From: Tyto alba
Lineage: Eukaryota; Chordata; Aves; Strigiformes; Tytonidae
Reading direction: 5' to 3'
Length of the DNA stretch: 64,000 nucleotides
NCBI RefSeq assembly: GCF_018691265.1
Contig: NW_024881316.1
Span: forward strand, 29,509,319 to 29,573,318
The stretch's first letter is position 1. Each line of letters begins with the position of its first letter. This document shows, piece after piece, positions 13,257-22,776 of this stretch. The position numbers were made by a program, and so were the translations under genes. A model generated the notes under the pieces. That model was not told the DNA's origin. It saw only the letters and a list, made by a program, of their open reading frames with translations, and ran no database searches.

Positions 13257-13285
13257 CCCCACCCCACCCCCCCCACCCCACCCCC
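13257..13285 (-). other. G-run tract, potential G-quadruplex in LTR
   Basis: Five C-runs of 4, 4, 8, 4 and 5 bases are separated by single A bases on the plus strand (13257-13260, 13262-13265, 13267-13274, 13276-13279, 13281-13285). The minus strand, which is the sense strand of the LTR, therefore carries G-runs with one-base loops, meeting the usual quadruplex pattern. It lies near the downstream (U5) end of the LTR. Confidence 0.75.
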
Positions 13286-13347
13286 ACTTGGGAATGGGGA
13301 GGGAATCAGAGGGGCAAAGGGAGACTCGCGGGTTGAGATAAAAACAG

Positions 13348-13353
13348 TTTAAT
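13348..13353 (-). promoter_or_regulatory. ATTAAA poly(A)-type signal of the LTR
   Basis: The minus strand reads ATTAAA about 170 bp downstream of the TATA box, consistent with the end of R. Confidence 0.55.
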
Positions 13354-13520
13354 AACAGTGACAGAATAACATGCTGACAGCAGTATCAGCAGGTAATGTA
13401 CCATACAGCTGCTCACCACCCACCAACCAACACCCACCTGCTCCCAGCCAGCAATCCCAAACACAAAGGCACCACAGCCACACTCACAGAGGTGAGAGCC
13501 CCTCCTAGCCCACTCCTGCC

Positions 13521-13528
13521 TTTATATA
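13521..13528 (-). promoter_or_regulatory. TATA box of the minus-strand LTR
   Basis: TATATAAA on the minus strand, lying between the GC-rich U3 and the poly(A) signal of the solo LTR. Confidence 0.7.
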
Positions 13529-15552
13529 GTGAGCACAAGGTCACATGACACGGACTATCGGCCAATCGGGGCCCAGCCCTCCAGCTGTGCTCCCCCCGCC
13601 CCCGCACACAGGTGAGGGCACTGGGACCTGGGGAGCCCCTGGGGTCTCAGGGGGCTGCAGCTCCTCCCGCTGCCAGACCAACGGGAACTCTAGGCCAGCC
13701 CCAGCCAGGACACAGTGACAAATGTCCTATTTAGCAAGAATTTCTCAGTGTTGAACTTGACAATGTTTCATGATTGCCATCATGCTATATTTTTACTATA
13801 TAGATATTCCTATTATTTTAGCCTCTGATCAACAAACTTTTGTCTAGTTTAGAATCTTTTAATCTTATTTCTTATGCAGCAACTTTCAATCTTTTATTTG
13901 AAATTCTACCAGTTTATTTTTTTTTATTGTACCAGATATATATGACTAAGAAATCATTCTATGTTTTCTTATATAAAGAAACTTATATTACATCTTGTGC
14001 AAGCTGATTTAAAATTGTATTGTGTGATGCATGGACACAGCTTATTGCTTTGTTCTTAATCTCGGTATCTATAAGCAGTGCTATTGTCAATAAAGTGCAT
14101 ATTTTATAGTATCATCTTCACATTCTACTAAACCATTTCCCTAGCAGCATATGAGCATTTTGCCACATGTATTTGAGACAAGCACATATATGGATGGTGT
14201 GGGGCACACCATCCACTATACTTCATAGAAATATGCAATTAACAAGTCTGATGATGGCATCATTCCCCTCCATGGAGATGTTTATTGGGGCCTTTCAATT
14301 TATTGGGAAATTTTCAGTGAGGAAAATTTGCTGTCTCTACCATATGCAACATAAACTGTCGGTATGCACAGATACTTATTCTGAATGATGTTTTCTTTAG
14401 ATGAACAAAAGTGAATAATAGTTAAAAAAACACTCATGAAGAGTGAAGAAGAAGGGGAGAAAAAAAAAAAAAAAGATCAAACTTCTGAAATTTTTTGGTT
14501 CATTAATGAATAAAAAAAACTAACAGAGCTTATATGAATACAAACTACTATGGTCAACTTTTTATTTATTATTTTCCATTTTTCATTATATCTGTCAGTT
14601 TTTCACAAAGCACCATTGCAGATGACTAGTCTACACTTGTGGGATTGTGAGATACAACTGAGAGCAAAGGGTATGAAAGGATTATTCAAACATGAATCTC
14701 AAGGACGCCTGATTGCATTTTGGGGAGATCTCCATGAAATTAAATTGGAGCACATTTTCTGCAACTTGTGGAGCTCTTTCTCCTGCTTTTCTGTCTCTGG
14801 AAAAGGCATTGTGTGAGTGTTCTACGAAGAACCAATCCCATTATTTGTAGTTCTTTGTCATTGCTAAAGTGGAAACAAGGTTTCCTCCTATTTTTGCATT
14901 TTAATATAAGAAAAATTGTTTTAAGTATTTCTAGAATGAAGGTTTTCATGTTGTCCTGGGAGAGCATTAATAACTCTATACCCTGACTGAATTAAGTGCA
15001 TTGCTTTGTGTTCAGATCCACTGTGCTAGAGAGGTCATGCTGTTTGTTCTATCAAGCACTGGGCAGAGACTCCAGCTTTCACTTTGGCTTACTCTTGGTT
15101 TTCGGAAACTTATTAACTCTCCCACTTCGCAGAATCCCCAACTTGTTAATGGAGATGACTTTTTACCTAGCTTACAGGATGTTTATGTGGAACTTTGAAG
15201 CTCTAATATGCTAGGCTAATTTTACAAAGTCTATTGTTATGTTTCACATTCTTATTCTTTTTAAAGAATTGCACTGTTCTTGTAGGTGTTGAATAATACA
15301 GCCAGCCCTATTGACAAGCTGTGTGATTGAGGGTGGGATGACCTGCTTATCTGTACAGCAGATCTATGAAGACTGTATTGATTTTTTTTTTCTTCCTTTT
15401 AGTTTTACAGCATGAATGGCAGTTGTGTCTTGGAAAGGTTCCTATCACTTTCATTAAGACAGTTTGTCTGGTATTCTGCTGAAGAGAGCCTTAGAATTCA
15501 ACTTGTATGCTTAGAAAAATAGCATTTTTTTTTTTTTTTGGCCCAAGAATTT

Positions 15553-15604
15553 ACATGCAATGTGCAGGAATAAGAATAACATGCAATGTGCAGGAATAAG
15601 AATA
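15553..15604. repeat. perfect 26-bp tandem duplication
   Basis: The unit ACATGCAATGTGCAGGAATA+AGAATA occurs at 15553-15578 and again, identical, at 15579-15604. It follows a T15 run. Identity of the two units implies a recent duplication or a length-polymorphic minisatellite. Confidence 0.92.
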
Positions 15605-17226
15605 ACAGAGCATAGTGTACAGGAAAGTTTCAGCAAATAGCACCTTAGATTGAGTATTAGATCTGAAAACAAGATGGTGCTAGTAACTCTCTGCTGCCTC
15701 TTTTCATAGAGTCCTTAAAATCTGTTTTATGCAGACAGAATTTCAGTTTTATCTGTGATTTGACAATATGCTTCATTAAGCCATAGCCACTAGGTCTGAA
15801 GTAGTCCAATGTGCTGTATCCTGGACATATGACCCCTATGTATACATGAAAAATCTTTTCATTGCATGATCATTAATCCCCCTGAATTTACTAGCCTTGG
15901 AAGTGGAGCTGATCTGCAGGTCTTTCTGAGCTTTAACATTTTGCATATGCTTTTGGACATGTTAAAGTCTGTATAGCTGAGGAGAAAGGGGTGGGTCCAG
16001 CAACTAAATCTGATTCTGGAACTGAATGTATTCATCTGGCAGCAAAAGGACTGGATTGTGACCCAGAGCACTTGTACTTTTTTATTCAGTAATTTTCTAA
16101 TGTGACTGTTTGGTGTGGGAGATAGCATACTTGAATCCCTTTAGGATGAAGATGATAGTCTAGAACCAAGTCTCTTGCATCCTGGGTGAATATGATGACT
16201 ACAAGTCTGTCATGAAAAAAGATTATTCATAAAAACTACATAGACTCAGAGATTTATGGATAGTCTTGATTACTAACTGAGCTTGCACTGGATATTACAT
16301 CTCATCATGGTCCAGCCAATACCCTTACTACTGTCTGTTCTGGATTGATGCCATGCTCATATTTGCTTCTGACCCTACTGACTACTAATCCTATCTAGTA
16401 TGGATAATCTCGTTGGACTGTCTCCGTAGTTAATGTAGAAAGTCTTCTCCATTCGTGTAGGGTAGCTGCATTAGATTTCTGTGCTGAATTACCCTTCATG
16501 TACAGATGATTTCTCACTGCTATCTGTAGAGAGAGCCTAGGAAGATTTTACCTCAGTAGGGTCAAAAAAGTCTTTGTGAAAACCTATCACTCACTTTCCT
16601 TAGGTGTTAAAAAGAGTGTTTTTGTCTTTTAAGTACATATCGGTAGAAGCCAGTTCTGGATCTTAACTGGAAGAGGTATCTAATGTGCAGCCATGACTCA
16701 GGTTTCTGTGTTCCTGGGCCTGAGAAGAATCCAGTTACATTCCTGTTCTTGTGATTTTGCTTAACATGAAGGCACAGCTTTTTGTGGTCAACCTTAGACC
16801 CACCCAGTTCTCCCATTGTCTGGCTTCTTAGACACCCAAAGCCTTGCTTTTTTTTAGATCTGACTGTTAGAGATGAACACACATATTTTCATGTTATGGA
16901 CGTTAAGCTGATGGTGTGGAGGGTATATTCCCAAATCCTGTCCTAGGGAAAACAGATTTAGAAATTACTAAGCGTCTTACCAACGTGGAAAATATTTCAT
17001 AGGGAGTAGGAGAACTAGGTTCTCAGTTCCATATTGAAAACCTGTTCTCCAATTCTTTCATTATTTTCTTAGATGTCTCTCAGTTTTACCAATTTCTATT
17101 GATTTGGTTTGTACCAGATGATTTTCTCAATACTTTAGATTTCACATTATCTTACAAATTCCGGGACTATGAATTGAGGTGTAATTTAAATCTGAGGTTC
17201 TTGAGGTCTTCTGTTCTTGTTGAGGG

Positions 17227-17246
17227 AAAAAAAAAAAAAAAAAAAA
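17227..17246. repeat. A20 homopolymer
   Basis: Uninterrupted run of 20 A. Confidence 0.9.
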
Positions 17247-17956
17247 GCGTAGATAAGTGGTAGAAATGAGAGGTAAAGTTTGTGAACTCGTAACAATTTT
17301 ACTCTAAAGATTAAAGGTAATTTAATTTATTTGATTCTTACATGCACTTAGCAGAGCAATATGTGAACTGATTACAGCATTGGTTAAGACATGAGATAAC
17401 AAGGTGAAGTATAATATGTTGAAAAGAGTTTTTTTCAGACCAAAGCAATGCTGTTTACCAAATCATTGGCAACATCTAATCACACTAAAACAGACAGACT
17501 TCTTACCTTTCATTTTGAGAAGCAGCTAAAATTCAATATGTGTACAGAACCTTTAAATGGTATTGAAACATCTGGTCTACAGAAAAGCAAAATAGCATTG
17601 AATATTAGTATCTTCCACATACCTTCACCTTCTGAAACAGACTGGTTGTACCTGGGAAAAAAAGCGGTTTTTCTTTAATTTCTATGTCTGTGTCATGCAA
17701 TGGGATTTACTTTGTGAAATCCCAGAAACCCTTGATATTCCCCTGAATTCCCAAGTTATTTTTACATTTTTCATAAATCCCTACTACTTTAGTATAATTT
17801 TGGAAACAAACAGTAGTATAAATGATGGTTTTAGATACATAGTAAATTAAACAGTGGCAGGCCCATATTCTGTTTCTGAAACCATTTAGTGCAGTCTTGG
17901 CCACAACTATTACAAATAAAGTCTATTGTCTTCCAAAACTGGCTTGCTTTAGGAAA

Positions 17957-18490
17957 AGCATTGCCAGCAGGTCAAAGCAGGTTGGTGAGGCCTCTCTACT
18001 CAGCATTGGTGAGGCCACATCTGGAGTTCTGGATCTAGTCCTTGGCTCCCCGGTATAACAGAGATGTAAACATACTGGAGCAAGTCCAGCAAAGAGCAAG
18101 TAAGATGATGGAGGGATGGGCACATCTTACATACAGGAGAGCTGAGACTGTTATCTTGGAGAAGAGAAGGCTTGGGGAGATCTGGAGAAGTAAAGGTGAG
18201 AGTCAGACTCTTCTCAGTGGTGTGCTCAGTGACAGGACAGGGGGCAATAAGCACAAATTGAAACACAGAAAATTCTGTTTAAGCTTAAGAAAGAAACTTT
18301 TTACTGTGAGGTTGGCCATATACTGGAACAGGTTACCCAGAGAGATTGTAGGATCTTCTTCTTTGGAGATACTCAAAACCTGATTGGACACAGCCCTGAG
18401 CAACCTGCTCCAGCTGACGCTGCTCTGGGCCAGGTGGTTGGACTAGATGATCTCCAGAGGTCCCTTTCCACCTCAGCAGTTCTATAAAAA
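17957..18490 (+). mobile_element. CR1 LINE 3' part with ORF2 remnant (plus)
   Basis: The block begins with GCCAGCAGGTCAAAGCAGGT, continues through GGTGAGGCCACATCTGGAGT, GAGCAAGTCCAGCAAAGAGC, GGAGAAGAGAAGGCTTGGGG and CCCAGAGAGATTGTAGG, and ends GGTCCCTTTCCACCTC with a worn tail near 18480. This is the standard order of the CR1 ORF2 C-terminus and 3' UTR. The plus-strand frame at 18042-18383 still reads as ORF2: it contains ILEQVQQRASKM, LEKRRLGE, SDRTGGN and YWNRLPREIV, all hallmarks of the CR1 C-terminal region. The frame stops before any catalytic part, so it is a dead 5'-truncated copy. The minus-strand frames across it are shadows. Confidence 0.93.
18042..18383 (+). pseudogene. CR1 ORF2 C-terminal remnant
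   Basis: A 113-codon open stretch encodes the tail of CR1 ORF2, downstream of the reverse-transcriptase core. Recognisable blocks are RVQRRA-like (QVQQRASKM), LEKRRL, LLSGVLSDRTGGN and YWNRLPREIV. The endonuclease and reverse-transcriptase domains are missing because the insert is 5'-truncated. It happens to stay open but has no evidence of function. Confidence 0.85.
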
Positions 18491-21454
18491 CAGGGTGACC
18501 ACTTCCAAACTGCCTACTGGGAATTGTCTCAGGTCTGAATCATGCTCAGGAATATTTTGGAGGAGTGTAGTTGACCTGAGCCGAAGCACAGTTGGGATCA
18601 TTCTAATCTGGAGACATGTTGAGAGAAAATACTGAAAATCTGCAGTTGTCTCTGTGATTTTAAAAACTTTCAGGTACCTGACTGATACATCTGGTTCCTT
18701 AGCTCAAAATTAAGCTAAACTAATTGCCACTTTAATTGCCTCATGGCAGATTGATATGTTACAATTTTATTATTGCCTTAATTTTTAATATGAGAAATAA
18801 ACCATTTCCAGTACACAGCAGCTGAGATTTTTATTTAACAAATTTCTTGCTGTTGTGTGGCCCTGGAAACACCCTCCAGCACTTTCGCTCTCTTTATGTG
18901 CTACTTTGTAACCCTAGTTTGTGGCCTTTTGGTATAGATCTAGACACACTGCGGTGTTTTGTCATGTTTTGTAAGCATTTTTAGTGCCTCATGAAATAAA
19001 CATCATTGATGATCTAGGTGCTCCTTTCCATTCCTGTAATCAAAATGAGGTGTTCAGATCCTATGACAATGAAGGTATAAACTTCCTATACTAGGCAGAT
19101 TCATGTCGTTATCATTAAAGGAAAAACACGCTGTATGTTTTTATCTGCTGTTATCAGCTTTTTGTGAGGCTGACAGCAGTGTTGCTGTTTCATACAGCTG
19201 TGTTTCTGAATAATGCTAATCCATATTAAATGTTTTCAATGAAATAGACATATATATATATATTCAATAATCACCATCTGGAGAGGAGAAACAAAAAACA
19301 CACACAGAGTGATCACTTTGGGCCTGTATACACATGCAGAAAGTAAGAGCAAAACAGCCATGTGATCGGTTCCCTCACCAAAAAAACCCCAAACAAACCA
19401 CAAAACCTACTGAGAACTGAAGTCCTAATCATCAGTGGAGCATGGCCACAAATGTCTCTTAAGAGAAGAATATTAGGACTGAACAATCTATCCTTCATAT
19501 TATTTTGTTTATTTACTCTTCTCTTGTGATTTTACTATTTTTACATCTTTCCCTTTTGACTGACAGAAACACGGCACAAGCATGAGCAGAGCACAGATAG
19601 GAACCTTTTTGAGGGGTTTACTTCATTCTTTTTGCATTTCTAAGAGCAAGGTAAAGCCTGTCCCAATGTATCTCCGCCTCTATTAGGTGACTTTCTTTTT
19701 GCCAGGGGAAGCTACCTCTTTTTGTGTGAAAGAAAGAGGCAGCAGCCGTTCTGTGTTCAGAAAGGAAATGTGCTATGTGTTGATCCCCTTTCATGAGTGC
19801 AGATTTGAGAATCATCAGGTCATTCCAGGACCCACAGAATTATCCTGCCAACCTCTGTTAGGTGTAGGAATTTGTCTCCAGCAATTGCCTCTGAGGCAAT
19901 TCACTCCTCTGCTCCCTGCCATAGCACTCTGATAATAGAGTCATAGTCTGGCTCACCAATTGCATTATTTTTATATAAAATCCATGAAATTGCCTCAGAC
20001 AAGTCAAACGTGTGATGCAAAGTGATTGTATACAGATAAAGAGATTCTGAGAGGACACTGCCCACAAGATGTGTAAAGTATCTGTCATTTTTACAGTAAC
20101 TGAAAACGCTAGCATCTATTCATTGGGGATAAAGGTATTAATCCGGTATTATATAGATAATCTAATCTTTCAGTCACAGTGTCTTCCCTGATCGATAGGA
20201 TTTTCAAGTGTGATTGTTTGGTATCTACCTATCTGTTCACTTTTGTAACTGAGAAGCAAGAGGAGCAATTTATCTTTACTGGTGCTATTTTTTTCCAGCC
20301 TAAACCTATAGTGAATACTTCACCCTTTAAAAGAGCATTAAAAAACTGGTATCTTGGTTTAAAATTTCAATCCAGTCTTTGTTGTGTGAATGCCTGAATA
20401 TGAATGTACATTGTGCCCCGTATGTGATGTGATCTAGTTGTTTCATCATAAAATATAATTCTGTAATGCTTGTTGTTTTGCCTGTGGGTAATAAAAACAA
20501 TCTGAAGGTAACATTACTTGAAATCTGTAAAAAAACAGAAAAGGGTCAATTTTGTTTATTTCACCATTGTCTGTTTTTTTTTTTGTTTGTTTGTTTGTTT
20601 GTTTAATAAACCATAGACAAATTAATATTACTGAGAAAAGGAAACTTCAAGAACAGCAGAATGTTTTTTTCCTATGATACATTAGGAATATATACTTTAA
20701 ATCACCAGACATATTTCTGTTTGCATAACTAACATTGCATTTCTTTCTAAGTGGGATACTCCTGTACAGAGAGTGCTAAACATTTACTATTTTAACCTCG
20801 TTCTCTCATTGCTTCAGATAACTGGGAGCTAATTGCTAGTTCAAGTCATAATAACTTGTGAATATTTTATGCCTTTGTTAGGTAATAATGATATTAATCC
20901 TGTGTCTTGAATGAAATTAATTCTTAGAGATCTCTGGTTTTCTGTGATCTTCAGTTTTTGCATGTGTATGCTTTTCTTTTGATAGCTCCTTGGAAAGATT
21001 TGAAACAATTAGAGCAGAGAATGAAGGTGCAATTAATATTCTGAAGTTACGGGAAATAGGTGTTAAGTTGTATAATAGTGGATGAAATATTTCAGTTGAT
21101 ACAGAATTTAAAAGGCGGGAACAGGAAGGCCATTCCAATCCATATTGGATCTATTCTATTTCTATCAGTCTTCAGGGTGTATTCAGAACTTTATCCTGCT
21201 GTTTTTTTCCAGATGATTAATTTAGGGCAAGAACCTACCTCAGAGAAGGAGGACTCAAGTGGGATTCAGTTTTATGCTGTAAAAGTCCTGTCAAGTTGCT
21301 GCCCAACTCGTGCTGTCAAGCAGCCCAAAGTCCCTCTGGAGTCCACAGGCATGCTTCTGAGTGGTGCAAGAGCTGCCACCACCCTGGTGTGGACAAGCAG
21401 CCAGAGTACTCTTGACAGAGATAGCAGTGACTACATGGCAGGGAAAGTGTTCTT
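18491..21454. other. unique AT-rich DNA, no gene seen
   Basis: It contains a short TA run (about 19249-19262) and a T11(GTTT)5 tract (20574-20604). Region 18690-18850 is rich in TAATTG/TTTAATTG homeodomain-type motifs, but conservation cannot be judged from one sequence. No exon was recognised. The 137-codon plus frame at 21060-21473 simply runs into the LTR. Confidence 0.5.
20574..20604. repeat. T11 followed by (GTTT)5
   Basis: T-run at 20574-20584 continues into five GTTT units at 20585-20604. Confidence 0.9.
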
Positions 21455-21600
21455 CATAGTGTCCTGGGTTTGAGTGAGTGGTGGGGGAGGGGGATAAAGC
21501 AGTGACTCCTTGTGAGAAGCTTTGAGAAGCTGCCCTGGTACCAAGTCGACCCCACCTCTGCACCAAGGCCAAGCCAATCAGCTGCACCTCTGCGATAACA

Positions 21601-21607
21601 TATTTAA
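21601..21607 (+). promoter_or_regulatory. TATA-type box of LTR A copy 1
   Basis: TATTTAA preceded by a CCAAT motif about 25 bp upstream. The same arrangement occurs in the other two copies. Confidence 0.65.
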
Positions 21608-22241
21608 GGAGGGACCTGGTAAGATAGAGTCAGATTTGTGAGGAGGAGTTGCAGCAGCTGCGTGAACAACAAGGTCGGTGGAGGAATGGAGGAAGATAGG
21701 AGGGGGGAGGTGTGCCGGAGCAGAGACCCCCCTGTATCTTGTGGTGAGATGGCAAGGTGCCCCTCCCCCCCGCCAGACATTAATTTATGGCCTGTGAGGG
21801 GCCTCATATGAAAAATTAAGGTGGCTGCACCCGGAGGAGGCCAGGACTCTGTGAGAAGAAGCAGCTCCTGCTGTTGTAGTTCGGAGCTGGGAGGATTGCA
21901 GCATGCAGGGGTGTCCCACACTGGAGCAGCTCAGGAAGGGCTGCATCCCATGGGAGGGACTCACATTGGAGGAGTTTTGTGGAGGACTGTGTCCTGTGAG
22001 AGGAGGACCATGATGGAGCAGGGGGAAGAAGTTCCAGAAGCTCCCCCCACTGAAGATGGAAAAAGTGACAGTACTGACTGCACCTCCCATTCTCTGCCCC
22101 CTGCACCGCTGGAGGAGGAGGTAGAGATATTGGGGGCAGAGCTGAACCTGGGAAGAAGGGAGGGGTGGGGGGAAAGTGTTCTCAAAATGTGGCAATGCTT
22201 CTCACTGTCCTACTCTGTTAAGTGTTGCTGTTAATATCTGT

Positions 22242-22247
22242 AATAAA
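22242..22247 (+). promoter_or_regulatory. AATAAA poly(A) signal, LTR A copy 1
   Basis: AATAAA followed by a T-rich stretch. It is positionally conserved in all three family A copies. Confidence 0.75.
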
Positions 22248-22656
22248 TCCATGTTCTTTTTTAATTCCCCAAATGAGTCTGCCTTTTGCCTGTGACCATA
22301 ATGGGTGATTTATCCCCCCCTGTCCTATCTCGAATCCCAAACCTTTTCTTGTTTTCTCCTTTTCAGTGCTGAGGGGATAAGGGAGGAGTGAGCGGCTGTG
22401 TGGTGCTCATTTACCCTCTGAGCTCAAACCATGTCATATAGGAAACACAGGAAATTCAGTAATCATTTTTACATTCGTTAAATGGAAGCAAAGCCATTTG
22501 TGCATTAGTCTGTGAGAGCTCTTGGGACTGGTAGCCTGGGATTGTCTTTTTCTAGGCATTATACGAGCACAGAACAGAGATTTGCCTTGTCCGTACAAGA
22601 TTAGTATATTATATTAATCATCCTCATTTGGAAATAACTGAGTTCATTCTATGAAT

Positions 22657-22699
22657 CTCTATATAAAATATTTACTATTTAGGAAATATTTATATAGAG
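22657..22699. repeat. AT-rich hairpin, 16-bp stem with one bulge
   Basis: CTCTATATAAAATATTT (22657-22673) pairs with AAATATTTATATAGAG (22684-22699) with one unpaired A and a 10-base loop. Confidence 0.8.
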
Positions 22700-22752
22700 A
22701 AAGGTAATTTGATATTGGTTAGAAAAATAGGTGGTCATCTTTGGAACAAGGG

Positions 22753-22776
22753 ACATCAATTTGAACAAATTGATGT
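22753..22776. repeat. perfect 10-bp hairpin, 4-base loop
   Basis: ACATCAATTT (22753-22762) and AAATTGATGT (22767-22776) are exact reverse complements around GAAC. Confidence 0.85.

Larger units (their letters stand above)
13204..13712 (-). mobile_element. solo LTR, ERVL-like (5-bp TSD), minus strand
   Basis: Read on the minus strand, the element starts TGTCCTGGCTGGGGCTGG and ends CTCAGACCACAACA, the TG...CA termini of a retroviral LTR. The flanks carry a perfect 5-bp target duplication, CAGTG, at 13199-13203 and 13713-13717. Inside, on the minus strand, are an inverted CCAAT motif, a TATATAAA box (13521-13528) and an ATTAAA poly(A)-type signal (13348-13353) in the expected order. At 509 bp with no adjacent gag or pol, it is a solo LTR left by LTR-LTR recombination. 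A 5-bp duplication is usual for ERVL-type elements, so that class is inferred. The G+C content is far above the surroundings. Confidence 0.9.
13718..17956. other. unique AT-rich DNA, no gene seen
   Basis: No repeat family or exon was recognised apart from A15 (14460-14474), T15 (15525-15539), a 26-bp tandem duplication and A20 (17227-17246). Reading frames of 60-90 codons on both strands lack any recognised domain. Confidence 0.5.
21460..22436 (+). mobile_element. solo LTR, family A copy 1, ERVL-like
   Basis: It starts TGTCCTGGGTTTGAGTGAGTG and ends GAGCTCAAACCATGTCA. The termini are TG...CA with inverted-repeat character (TGTCCTGGGTT against AAACCATGTCA). Flanks are CATAG (21455-21459) and TATAG (22437-22441), a 5-bp duplication with one C/T change. 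A CCAAT motif lies near 21574, a TATTTAA box at 21601-21607 and AATAAA at 22242-22247, giving a long R region. At 977 bp it is shorter than its two relatives at 31.9 and 49.2 kb because of at least two internal deletions, one after the phrase GATGGCAAGG and one between two CTGCA words. It is the most diverged of the three. No internal retroviral genes flank it. Confidence 0.93.

Noticed and set aside
21821..22234. 137- and 136-codon frames on both strands near 22 kb.
   Set aside because: They lie entirely within a solo LTR and overlap each other on opposite strands; the GC-rich LTR simply has few stop codons.
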